Source: Paratinospora sagittata (Eukaryota; Streptophyta; Magnoliopsida; Ranunculales; Menispermaceae). From it: a stretch of DNA of 64,000 nucleotides. The position numbers were made by a program, and so were the translations under genes. Below are positions 9,281 through 23,100 of the stretch, piece by piece (the stretch's first letter is position 1; each line of letters starts with the position of its first letter). The notes beneath the pieces were generated by a model. The model was not told the origin of the DNA, did no database searches, and saw only the letters and a list, made by a program, of their open reading frames with translations. The stretch spans positions 24,198,201 to 24,262,200 of the forward strand of contig CM069589.1 in the NCBI GenBank assembly GCA_035771175.1, written 5' to 3'.

Positions 9281-12200
9281 AAATCAAAGTCGGGATAAAA
9301 AGTTATGGCATTTTGAACATTTCTTCACGAATTGGTCAATATGTATGTTGATTGATCGGGATACAATATTCAAATAGCCATAACATTTTATTCCCGACTC
9401 CAGTTTGAGTGATTGAAAATGCGTTGAAATGAGGAAGAAACGATATTTTAAACGCCTTTTGAATAACTCAAATCATACTTCCAAAGAAATGGCTAAGGAT
9501 TTTTAATTTTGATTGCTGATTAGATTCATAAGTACGGTGGTCAATGGGTAACAAACATTAAAATAGCCAAAACGTTTTCTTCCGGACTCCAATTTTAGTG
9601 AATGCACATTCCTTGGAAAGAAGAAGAAACAATAGTTTCAACGCCATTTTATTAACTCGTTCCAGTGTCAGGATTAAACTGTAAGTCAATTAGAATTTTT
9701 CTTATCGATTCATACGAGAAGTAATTGAATGATCGGTGTGAAACTTTAAAATAACCACAACTTTTTCATTTTGACTCCAATTTTCGTGATTGAACACGCG
9801 TCAGAAATAGGGAGAAAAGACATTTTCAATTCTTTTTCAAAGACTCAAATCAAAGTCGGGATGAAAAGTTACTGCTATTTGAACATTTCGCCATGATTAT
9901 TTCGATAAGTAAGTTGATTGATCGGTTTTATTCTTGTCTCCGATTTGGGTGATTGATAATGCGTTGCAAAGAGGAAGAAACGATATTTTAAACTTCTTTT
10001 GATTAACTCAAATCATATTTCGAAAGAAATGGTTACAACTTTTTGAATGTTGATCGGTGATTAGATTCATAAGTACGTTTGTCAATGAGTAACAAACATT
10101 CAAATAGACATAACGTTTTCTTCCGGACTCCGATTTGAGTGATTGCACATTCCTTGGAAAAAAGAAGAAACAATATTTTCAACGCCTTTTTATTAACTCA
10201 TATTAATGTCAGGATTAAACTGTAAGTCCATTTGAATTTTTCTTATCCATTTAATGGAGAAGTAATTGAATGATCGGTGTGAAACTTTAAAATAACCACA
10301 ACTTTTTCATTCCGACTCCAATTTGTCTGATTGAACATGCGTTAGAAATTGGAAGAAAAGGCATTTTCAATTAATTTTCACTCCTTCAAATCCAAGTCGG
10401 GATAAAAAGTTTTGGTTTTTTGAACATTTCTTCACGATTTAGTCGATATGTAAGTTGATTGATCGGGATAAAATATTCAAATAGCCATAACATTTTATTC
10501 CCGACTCCAGTTTAAGTGATTGAAAATGCGTTGAAAAGAGGAAGAAACGATATTTTAAACGCCTTTTGAATAACTCAAATCGTACTTCCAAAGAAATGGC
10601 TAAGGCTTTTTGATTTTGATTGCTGATTAGATTCATAAGTACGGTGGTCAATAGGTAACAAACATTAAAATAGCCATAACGTTTTCTTCCGGACTCCAAT
10701 TTTTGTGAATGCACATTCCTTGGAAAGAAGAAGAAACAATAGTTTCAACGCCATTTTATTAACTCATTCCAGTGTCAGGTTTAAACTGTAAGTCAATTAG
10801 AATTTTTCTTATCGATTCATACGAGAAGTAATTGAATGATTGGTGTGCAACTTTAAAATAACCACAACTTTTTCATTTCAACTCCAATTTTTGTGATTGA
10901 ACACGCGTTAGAAATAGGAAGAAAAGGCATTTTCAATTCTTTTTCAATGACTCAAATGAAAGTCGGGATGAAGAGTTACTGCTATTTGTACTTTTCGTCA
11001 TGATTATTTCGATAAGTAAGTTGATTGATCGGAAAAAAACATTCAAATAGCCATAACATTTTATTCTTGTCTCCGATTTGAGTGATTGATAATGCGTTGC
11101 AAAGAGGAAGAAACGATATTTTAAAAGTCTTTTGATTAACTCAAATCATATTTCGAAAGAAATGGTTACAACTTTTTGAATGTTGATCGCTGATTAGATT
11201 CATAAGTACGTTTGTCAATGAATAACAAACATTCAAATAGACATAACGTTCTCTTCCGGACTCCGATTTCAGTGATTGCACATTCCTTTGAAAGAAGAAG
11301 AAACAATGTTTTCAACGCCTTTTTATTAACTCATATTAATGTCAGGATTAAACTGTAAGTCCATTTGAATTTTTCTTATCCATTTAATGGAGAAGTAATT
11401 GAATGATCGGTGTGAAACTTTAAAATAACCACAACTTTTTCATTCTGACTCCAATTTGTCTGGTTGAACATGCGTTAGAAATTGGAAGAAAAGGCATTTT
11501 CAATTAATTTTCACTCCTTCAAATCCAAGTCGGGATAAAAAGTTTTGGTTTTTTGAACATTTCTTCACGATTTAGTCGATATGTAAGTTGATTGATCGGG
11601 ATAAAATAATCAAATAGCCATAACATTTTATTCCCGACTCCAGTTTAAGTGATTGAAAATGCGTTGAAAAGAGGAAGAAACGATATTTTAAACGCCTTTT
11701 GACTAACTCAAATCGTACTTCCAAAGAAATGGCTAAGGCTTTTTGATTTTGATTGCTGATTAGATTCATAAGTACGGTGGTCAATAGGTAACAAACATTA
11801 AAATAGCCATAACGTTTTCTTCCGGACTCCAATTTTAGTGAATGCACATTCCTTGGAAAGAAGAAGAAACAATATTTTCAACGCCTTTTTATTAACTGAT
11901 ATCAGTGTCAAGATTAAACTGTAAGTCTATTTGAATTTTTCTTATCGATTCATACGAGAAGTAATTGAATGATCGGTGTGAAACTTTAAAATAACCACAA
12001 CTTTTTCATTTTGACTCCAATTTTTGTGATTGAACACGCGTTAGAAATAGGAAGAAAAGACATTTTCAATTCTTTTTCAATAACTCAAATCAAAGTCGGG
12101 ATGAAGAGTTACTGCTATTTGAACTTTTCGTCATGATTATTTCGATAAGTAAGTTGATTGATCGGAAAAAAACATTCAAATAGCCATAACATTTTATTCT

Positions 12201-15200
12201 TGTCTCCGATTTGAGTGATTGATAATGCGTTGCAAAGAGGAAGAAACGATATTTTAAACGTCTTTTGATTAACTCAAATCATATTTCGAAAGAAATGGTT
12301 ACAACTTTTTGAATGTTGATCGCTGATTAGATTCATAAGTACGTTTGACAATGAGTAACAAACATTCAAATAGACATAACGTTCTCTTCCGGACTCCGAT
12401 TTCAGTGATTGCACATTCCTTTGAAAGAAGAAGAAACAATGTTTTCAACGCCTTTTTATTAACTCATATTAATGTCAGGATTAAACTGTAAGTCCATTTG
12501 AATTTTTCTTATCCATTCAATGGAGAAGTAATTGAATGATCGGTGTGAAACTTTAAAATAACCACAACTTTTTCATTTTGACTCCAATTTGTGTGTTTGA
12601 ACATGCGTTAGAAATTGGAAGAAAAGGCATTTTCAATTGCTTTTCACTCTTTCAAATCAAAGTCGGGATAAAAAGTTTTGGCTTTTTGAACATTTCTTCA
12701 CGATTTGGTCGATATGTAAGTTGATTGATCGGGATAAAATATTTAAATAGCCATAACATTTTATTCCTGACTCCAGTTTGAGTGATTGAAAATTCGTTGA
12801 AAAGAGGAAGAAACGATATTTTAAACGTCTTTTGAATAACTCAAATCATACTTCCAAAGAAATGGCTAAGGCTTTTTGATTTTGATTGCAGATTAAATTC
12901 ATAAGTACGGTGGTCAATGGGTAACAAACATTAAAATAGCCATAACGTTTTCTTCCGGACTCCAATTTTAGTGAATGCACATTCCTTGGAAAGAAGAAGA
13001 AACAACATTTTCAACGCCATTTTATTAACTCATATCAGTGTCAGGATTAAACTGTAAGTCTATTAGAATTTTTCTTATCGATTCATACAAGAAGTAATTG
13101 AATGATCGGGGTGAAACTTTAAAATAACCACAACTTTTTCATTTTGACTCCAATTTCTGTAATTGAACACGCGTTACAAATAGGAAGAAAAGACATTTTC
13201 AATTCTTTTTCAATGACTCAAATCAAAGTCGGGATGAAAAGTTACTGCTATTTGAACTTTTCGCCATGATTATTTCGATAAGTAAGTTGATTGATCGGCA
13301 AAAAACATTCAAATAGCCATAACATTTTATTCTTGTCTCTGATTTGGGTGATTGATAATGCCTTGCAAAGAGCAAGAAACGATATTTTAAACTTCTTTTG
13401 ATTAACTCATATCTGTGCCAGGATTAAATTGTAAGTCTATTTGAATTTTTCTTATCGATTCATACGAGAAGTAATTGAATGATCGGTGTGAAACTTTAAA
13501 ATAACCCCAACTTTTTCATTTTGACTCCAATTTTTGTGATAGAACACGCGTTAGAAGTAGGAAGAAAAGACATTTTCAATTCTTTTTCAATAACTCAAAT
13601 CAAAGTCGGGATGAAGAGTCACTGCTATTTGAACTTTTCGTCATGATTATTTCGATAACTAAGTTGATTGATCGGAAAAAAAACATTCAAATAGCCATAA
13701 CATTTTATTCTTGTCTCCGATTTGAGTGATTGATAATACGTTGCAAAGCGGAAGAAACGATATTTTAAAAGTCTTTTGATTAACTCAAATCATATTTCGA
13801 AAGAAATGGTTACAACTTTTTGAATGTTGATCGTTGATTAGATTCATAAGTACGTTTGTCAATGAGTAACAAACATTCAAATAGACATAACGTTTTCTTC
13901 CGGACTCCGATTTGAGTGATTGCACATTCCTTGGAAAAAAGAAGAAACAATATTTTCAACGCCTTTTTATTAACTCATATTAATGTCAGGATTAAACTGT
14001 AAGTCCATTTGAATTTTTCTTATCCATTCAATGGAGAAGTAATTGAATGATCGGTGTGAAACTTTAAAATAACCACAACTTTTTCATTTTGACTCCAATT
14101 TGTGTGATTGAACATGCGTTAGAAATTGGAAGAAAAGGCATTTTCAATTGTTTTTCACTCCTTCAAATCAAAGTCGGGATAAAAAGTTTTGGCTTTTTGA
14201 ACATTTCTTCACGATTTGGTCGATATGTAAGTTGATTGATCGGGATAAAATATTTAAATAGCCATAACATTTTATTCCTGACTCCAGTTTGAGTGATTGA
14301 AAATGCGTTGAAAAGAGGAACAAACGATATTTTAAACGTCTTTCGAATAACTCAAATCATACTTCCAAAGAAATGGCTAAGGCTTTTTGATTTTGATTGC
14401 TGATTAGATTCATAAGTACGGTGGTCAATGGGTAACAAACATTAAAATAGGGACTCCAATTTGAGCGAATGCACATTCCTTGGAAAGAAGAAGAAACAAT
14501 ATTTTCAACGCCTTTTTATTAACTCATATCAGTGTCAGGATTAAACTGTAAGTCTATTTGAATTTTTCTTATCGATTCATACGAGAAGTAATTGAATGAT
14601 CGGTGTGAAACTTTAAAATAACCATAACTTTTTCATTCTGACTCCAATTTGTCTGATTGAACATGCGTTAGAAATTGGAAGAAAAGGCATTTTCAATTCT
14701 TTTTCACTCCTTCAAATCAAAGTCGGGATAAAAAGTTATGGCTTTTTGAACATTTCTTCGTGAATTTGTCGATATGTATGTTGATTGATCGGGATAAAAT
14801 ATTCAAATAGCCATAACATTTTATTCCCGACTCCAGTTTGAGTGATTGAAAATGCGTTGAAAAGAGGAAGAAACGATATTTTAAACGCCTTTTGAATAAC
14901 TCAAATCATACTTCCAAAGAAATGGCTAAGGCTTTTTTATTTTGATTGCTGATTAGATTCATAAGTACGGTGGTCAATAGGTAACAAACATTAAAATAGC
15001 CATAACGTTTTCTTCCGGACTCCAATTTTAGTGAATGCACATTCCTTGGAAAGAAGAAGAAACAATAGTTTCAACGCCATTTTATTAACTCGTTCCAGTG
15101 TCAGGATTAAACTGTAAGTCAATTAGAATTTTTCTTATCGATTCATACGAGAAGTAATTGAATGGTTGGTGTGAAACTTTAAAATAACCACAACTTTTTC

Positions 15201-18200
15201 ATTTTGACTCCAATTTTTGTGATTGAACACGCGTCAGAAATAGGAAGAAAAGACATTTTCAATTCTTTTTCAATGACTCAAATCAAAGTCGGGATGAAAA
15301 GTTACTGTTATTTGTACTTTTCGTCATGATTATTTCGATAAGTAAGTTGATTGATCGGAAAAAAACATTCAAATAGCCATAACATTTTATTCTTGTCTCT
15401 GATTTGAGTGATTGATAATGCGTTGCAAAGAGGAAGAAACGATATTTTAAAAGTCTTTTGATTAACTCAAATCATATTTCGAAAGAAATGGTTACAACTT
15501 TTTGAATGTTGATCGCTGATTAGATTCATAAGTACGTTTGTCAATGAGTAACAAACATTCAAATAGCCATAACGTTTTCTTCCGGACTCCGATTTGAGTG
15601 ATTGCACATTCCTTCTAAAAAAGAAGAAACAATATTTTCAACGTCTTTTTATTAACTCATATTAATGTCAGTATTAAACTGTAAGTCCATTTGAATTTTT
15701 CTTATCCATTCAATTGAGAAGTAATTGAATGATCGGTGTGAAACTTTAAAATAACCACAACTTTTTCATTTTGACTCCAATTTGTGTGATTGAACATGCG
15801 TTAGAAATTGGAAGAAAAGGCATTTTCAATTGTTTTTCACTCCTTCAAATCAAAGTCGAGATAAAAAGTTTTGGCTTTTTGAACATTTCTTCACGATTTG
15901 GTCGATATGTAAGTTGATTGATCGGGATAAAATATTCAAATAGCCATAACATTTTATTCCTGACTCCAGTTTGAGTGATAGAAAATGCGTTGAAAAGAGG
16001 AACAAACGATATTTTAAACGCCTTTCGAATAACTCAAATCATACTTCCAAAGAAATGGCTAAGGCTTTTTGATTTTGGTTGCTGATTAGATTCATAAGTA
16101 CGGTGGTCAATGGGTAACAAACATTAAAATTGGCATAACGTTTTCTTCCGGACTCCAATTTGAGCGAATGCACATTCCTTGGAAAGAAGAAGAAACAATA
16201 TTTTGAACGCCTTTTTATTAACTGATATCAGTGTCAAGATTAAACTGTAAGTCTATTTGAATTTTTCTTATCGATTCATACGAGAAGTAATTGAATGATC
16301 GGTGTGAAACTTTAAAATAACCACAACTTTTTCATTTTGACTCCAATTTTTGTGATTGAACACGCGTTAGAAATAGGAAGAAAAGACATTTTCAATTCTT
16401 TTTCAATAACTCAAATCAAAGTCGGGATGAAGAGTTACTGCTATTTGAACTTTTCGTCATGATTATTTCGATAAGTAAGTTGATTGATCGGAAAAAAACA
16501 TTCAAATAGCCATAACATTTTATTCTTGTCTCCGATTTGAGTGATTGATAATGCGTTGCAAAGAGGAAGAAACGATATTTTAAACGTCTTTTGATTAACT
16601 CAAATCATATTTCGAAAGAAATGGTTACAACTTTTTGAATGTTGATCGCTGATTAGATTCATAAGTACGTTTGACAATGAGTAACAAACATTCAAATAGA
16701 CATAACGTTCTCTTCCGGACTCCGATTTCAGTGATTGCACATTCCTTTGAAAGAAGAAGAAACAATGTTTTCAACGCCTTTTTATTAACTCATATTAATG
16801 TCAGGATTAAACTGTAAGTCCATTTGAATTTTTCTTATCCATTCAATGGAGAAGTAATTGAATGATCGGTGTGAAACTTTAAAATAACCACAACTTTTTC
16901 ATTTTGACTCCAATTTGTGTGTTTGAACATGCGTTAGAAATTGGAAGAAAAGGCATTTTCAATTGTTTTTCACTCTTTCAAATCAAAGTCGGGATAAAAA
17001 GTTTTGGCTTTTTGAACATTTCTTCACGATTTGGTCGATATGTAAGTTGATTGATCGGGATAAAATATTTAAATAGCCATAACATTTTATTCCTGACTCC
17101 AGTTTGAGTGATTGAAAATTCGTTGAAAAGAGGAAGAAACGATATTTTAAACGTCTTTTGAATAACTCAAATCATACTTCCAAAGAAATGGCTAAGGCTT
17201 TTTGATTTTGATTGCTGATTATATTCAAAAGTACGGTGGTCAATGGGTAACAAACATTAAAATAGCCATAACGTTTTCTTCCGGACTCCAATTTTAGTGA
17301 ATGCACATTCCTTGGAAAGAAGAAGAAACAATATTTTCAACGCCATTTTATTAACTCATATCAGTGTCAGGATTAAACTGTAAGTCTATTAGAATTTTTC
17401 TTATCGATTCATACAAGAAGTAATTGAATGATCGGGGTGAAACTTTAAAATAACCACAACTTTTTCATTTTGACTCCAATTTTTGTAATTGAACACGCGT
17501 TACAAATAGGAAGAAAATACATTTTCAATTCTTTTTCAATGTCTCAAATCAAAGTCGGGATGAAAAGTTACTGCTATTTGAACTTTTCGCCATGATTATT
17601 TCGATAAGTAAGTTGATTGATCGACAAAAAACATTCAAATAGCCATAACATTTTATTCTTGTCTCCGATTTGAGTGATTGATAATGCGTTGCAAAGGGGA
17701 AGAAACGATATTTTAAAAGTCTTTTGATTAACTCAAATCATATTTCGAAAGAAATGGTTACAACTTTTTGAATGTTGATCGTTGATTAGATTCATAAGTA
17801 CGTTTGTCAATGAGTAACAAACATTCAAATAGACATAACGTTTTCTTCCGGACTCCGATTTGAGTGATTGCACATTCCTTGGAAAAAAGAAGAAACAATA
17901 TTTTCAACGCCTTTTTATTAACTCATATTAATGTCAGGATTAAACTGTAAGTCCATTTGAATTTTTCTTATCCATTCAATGGAGAAGTAATTGAATGATC
18001 GATGTGAAACTTTAAAATAACCACAACTTTTTCATTCTGACTCCAATTTGTCTGATTGAACATGCGTTAGAAATTGGAAGAAAAGGCATTTTCAATTCTT
18101 TTTCACTCCTTCAAATCAAAGTCGGGATAAAAAGTTATGGCTTTTTGAACATTTCTTCACGAATTTGTCGATATGTATGTTGATTGATCGGGATAAAATA

Positions 18201-20190
18201 TTCAAATAGCCATAACATTTTATTCCCGACTCCAGTTTGAGTGATTGAAAATGCGTTGAAATGAGGAAGAAACGATATTTTAAACACCTTTTGAATAACT
18301 CAAATCATACTTCCAAAGAAATGGCTAAGGATTTTTGATTTTGATTGCTGATTAGATTGATAAGTACGGTGGTCAATGGGTAACAAACATTAAAATAGCC
18401 ATAACGTTTTCTTCCGGACTCCAATTTTAGTGAATGCACATTCCTTGGAAAGAAGAAGAAACAATAGTTTCAACGCCATTTTATTAACTCGTTCCAGTGT
18501 CAGGATTAAACTGTAAGTCAATTAGAATTTTTCTTATCGATTCATACGAGAAGTAATTGAATGATCGGTGTGAAACTTTAAAATAACCACAACTTTTTCA
18601 TTTTGACTCCAATTTGTGTGTTTGAACATGCGTTAGAAATTGGAAGAAAAGGCATTTTCAATTGTTTTTCACTTTTTCAAATCAAAGTCGGGATAAAAAG
18701 TTTTGGCTTTTTGAACATTTCTTCACGATTTGGTCGATATGTAAGTTGATTGATCGGGATAAAATATTTAAATAGCCATAACATTTTATTCCTGATTCCA
18801 GTTTGAGTGATTGAAAATTCGTTGAAAAGAGGAAGAAACGATATTTTAAACGTCTTTTGAATAACTCAAATCATTCTTCCAAAGAAATGGCCAAGGCTTT
18901 TTGATTTTGATTGCTGATTAGATTCAAAAGTACGGTGGTCAATGGGTAACAAACATTAAAATAGCCATAACGTTTTCTTCCGGACTCCAATTTTAGTGAA
19001 TGCACATTCCTTGGAAAGAAGAAGAAACAATATTTTCAACGCCATTTTATTAACTCATATCAGTGTCAGGATTAAACTGTAAGTCTATTAGAATTTTTCT
19101 TATCGATTCCTACAAGAAGTAATTGAATGATCGGGGTGAAACTTTCAAATAACTACAACTTTTTTATTTTGACTCCAATTTTTGTAATTGAACACGCGTT
19201 AGAAATAGGAAGAAAAGACATTTTCAATTCTTTTTCAATGACACAAATCAAAGTCGGGATGAAAAGTTACTGCTATTTGAACTTTTCGCCATGATTATTT
19301 CGATAAGTAAGTTGATTGATCGGCAAAAAACATTCAAATAGCCATAACATTTTATTCTTGTCTCCGATTTGGGTGATTGATAATGCCTTGTAAAGAGGAA
19401 GAAACGATATTTTAAACTTCTTTTGATTAACTCATATCTGTGTCAGGATTAAATTGTAAGTCTATTTAAATTTTTCTTATCGATTCATACGAGAAGTAAT
19501 TGAATGATCGGTGTGAAACTTTAAAATAACCACAACTTTTTCATTTTGACTCCAATTTTTGTGATTGAACACGCGTTAGAAATAGGAAGAAAAGACATTT
19601 TCAATTGTTTTTCAATAACTCAAATCAAAGTCGGGATGAAGAGTTGCTATTTGAACTTTTCGTCATGATTATTTCGATAAGTAAGTTGATTAATCGGAAA
19701 AAAAACATTCAAATAGCCATAACATTTTATTCTTGTCTCCGATTTGAGTGATTGATAATGCGTTGCAAAGAGGAAGAAACGATATTTTAAAAGTCTTTTG
19801 ATTAACTCAAATCATATTTCGAAAGAAATGGTTACAACTTGTTGAATGTTGATCGTTGATTAGATTCATAAGTACGTTTGTCAATGAGTAACAAACATTC
19901 AAATAGACATAACGTTTTCTTCCGGACTCCGATTTGAGTGATTGCACATTCCTTGGAAAAAAGAAGAAACAATATTTTCAACGCTTTTTTATTAACTCAT
20001 ATTAATGTCAGGATTAAACTATAAGTCCATTTGAATTTTTCTTATCCATTCAATGGAGAAGTAATTGAATGATCGGTGTGAAACTTTAAAATAACCACAA
20101 CTTTTTCATTTTGACTCCAATTTGTGTGATTGAACATGCGTTAGAAATTGGAAGAAAAGGCATTTTCAATTGTTTTTCACTCCTTCAAAT
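9281..20190 (+). repeat. Macro-copy 1 of a ~10.9-kb segmental tandem duplication
   Basis: From about 9.2 kb to 15.2 kb this segment matches 20.1-26.1 kb at an offset of 10,906 bp. The offset is identical at four markers: ATACAATATT (9361 and 20267), a 26-bp deletion giving GATCGGTTTTATTC (9925 and 20831), the open frames at 10439 and 11572 (21345 and 22478), and a 17-bp deletion giving AAAATAGGGACTCC (14451 and 25357). From about 18.0 to 20.1 kb it matches 28.3-29.5 and 33.4-35.5 kb. An internal repeat links 11.89-12.87 and 16.22-17.2 kb (offset 4,326). Gamma/alpha hybrids lie at 13303 and 19328. Confidence 0.85.
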
Positions 20191-23100
20191 CAAAGTCGAG
20201 ATAAAAAGTTATGGCATTTTGAACATTTCTTCACGAATTGGTCAATATGTATGTTGATTGATCGGGATACAATATTCAAATAGCCATAACATTTTATTCC
20301 CGACTCCAGTTTGAGTGATTGAAAATGCGTTGAAATGAGGAAGAAACGATATTTTAAACGCCTTTTGAATAACTCAAATCATACTTCCAAAGAAATGGCT
20401 AAGGATTTTTAATTTTGATTGCTGTTTAGATTCATAAGTACGGTGGTCAATGGGTAACAAACATTAAAATAGCCATAACGTTTTCTTCCGGACTCCAATT
20501 TTAGTGAATGCACATTCCTTGGAAAGAAGAAGAAACAATAGTTTCAACGCCATTTTATTAACTCGTTCCAGTGTCAGGATTAAACTGTAAGTCAATTAGA
20601 ATTTCTCTTATCGATTCATACGAGAAGTAATTGAATGATCGGTGTGAAACTTTAAAATAACCACAACTTTTTCATTTTGACTCCAATTTTCGTGATTGAA
20701 CACGCGTCAGAAATAGGGAGAAAAGACATTTTCAATTCTTTTTCAAAGACTCAAATCAAAGTCGGGATGAAAAGTTACTGCTATTTGAACATTTCGCCAT
20801 GATTATTTCGATAAGTAAGTTGATTGATCGGTTTTATTCTTGTCTCCGATTTGGGTGATTGATAATGCGTTGCAAAGAGGAAGAAACGATATTTTAAACT
20901 TCTTTTGATTAACTCAAATCATATTTCGAAAGAAATGGTTACAACTTTTTGAATGTTGATCGGTGATTAGATTCATAAGTACGTTTGTCAATGAGTAACA
21001 AACATTCAAATAGACATAACGTTTTCTTCCGGACTCCGATTTGAGTGATTGCACATTCCTTGGAAAAAAGAAGAAACAATATTTTCAACGCCTTTTTATT
21101 AACTCATATTAATGTCAGGATTAAACTGTAAGTCCATTTGAATTTTTCTTATCCATTTAATGGAGAAGTAATTGAATGATCGGTGTGAAACTTTAAAATA
21201 ACCACAACTTTTTCATTCCGACTCCAATTTGTCTGATTGAACATGCGTTAGAAATTGGAAGAAAAGGCATTTTCAATTAATTTTCACTCCTTCAAATCCA
21301 AGTCGGGATAAAAAGTTTTGGTTTTTTGAACATTTCTTCACGATTTAGTCGATATGTAAGTTGATTGATCGGGATAAAATATTCAAATAGCCATAACATT
21401 TTATTCCCGACTCCAGTTTAAGTGATTGAAAATGCGTTGAAAAGAGGAAGACACGATATTTTAAACGCCTTTTGAATAACTCAAATCGTACTTCCAAAGA
21501 AATGGCTAAGGCTTTTTGATTTTGATTGCTGATTAGATTCATAAGTACGGTGGTCAATAGGTAACAAACATTAAAATAGCCATAACGTTTTCTTCCGGAC
21601 TCCAATTTTTGTGAATGCACATTCCTTGGAAAGAAGAAGAAATAATAGTTTCAACGCCATTTTATTAACTCATTCCAGTGTCAGGTTTAAACTGTAAGTC
21701 AATTAGAATTTTTCTTATCGATTCATACGAGAAGTAATTGAATGATTGGTGTGAAACTTTAAAATAACCACAACTTTTTCATTTCAACTCCAATTTTTGT
21801 GATTGAACACGCGTTAGAAATAGGAAGAAAAGACATTTTCAATTCTTTTTCAATGACTCAAATGAAAGTCGGGATGAAGAGTTACTGCTATTTGTACTTT
21901 TCGTCATGATTATTTCGATAAGTAAGTTGATTGATCGGAAAAAAACATTCAAATAGCCATAACATTTTATTGTTGTCTCCGATTTGAGTGATTGATAATG
22001 CGTTGCAAAGAGGAAGAAACGATATTTTAAAAGTCTTTTGATTAACTCAAATCATATTTCGAAAGAAATGGTTACAACTTTTTGAATGCTGATCGCTGAT
22101 TAGATTCATAAGTACGTTTGTCAATGAAAAACAAACATTCAAATAGACATAACGTTCTCTTCCGGACTCCGATTTCAGTGATTGCACATTCCTTTGAAAG
22201 AAGAAGAAACAATGTTTTCAACGCCTTTTTATTAACTCATATTAATGTCAGGATTAAACTGTAAGTCCATTTGAATTTTTCTTATCCATTCAATGGAGAA
22301 GTAATTGAATGATCGGTGTGAAACTTTAAAATAACCACAACTTTTTCATTCCGACTCCAATTTGTCTGATTGAACATGCGTTGGAAATTGGAAGAAAAGG
22401 CATTTTCAATTAATTTTCACTCCTTCAAATCCAAGTTGGGATAAAAAGTTTTGGTTTTTTGAACATTTCTTCACGATTTAGTCGATATGTAAGTTGATTG
22501 ATCGGGATAAAATAATCAAATAGCCATAACATTTTATTCCCGACTCCAGTTTAAGTGATTGAAAATGCGTTGAAAAGAGGAAGAAACGATATTTTAAACG
22601 CCTTTTGAATAACTCAAATCGTACTTCCAAAGAAATGGCTAAGGCTTTTTGATTTTGATTGCTGATTAGATTCATAAGTACGGTGGTCAATAGGTAACAA
22701 ACATTAAAATAGCCATAACGTTTTCTTCCGGACTCCAATTTTAGTGAATGCACATTCCTTGGAAAGAAGAAGAAACAATATTTTCAACGCCTTTTTATTA
22801 ACTGATATCAGTGTCAAGATTAAACTGTAAGTCTATTTGAATTTTTCTTATCGATTCATACGAGAAGTAATTGAATGATCGGTGTGAAACTTTAAAATAA
22901 CCACAACTTTTTCATTTTGACTCCAATTTTTGTGATTGAACACGCGTTAGAAATAGGAAGAAAAGACATTTTCAATTCTTTTTCAATAACTCAAATCAAA
23001 GTCGGGATGAAGAGTTACTGCTATTTGAACTTTTCGTCATGATTATTTCGATAAGTAAGTTGATTGATCGGAAAAAAACATTCAAATAGCCATAACATTT

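Noticed and set aside
10439..10714. Minus-strand open frame of 91 codons, also at 11572, 21345, 22478 and 26802, and longer at 56204-56527
   Set aside because: They recur at the satellite offsets (1,133 and 10,906 bp), read through monomer joints, and their apparent internal protein repeat is just two monomers 189 bp apart in one frame. There is no start context, domain or codon bias.
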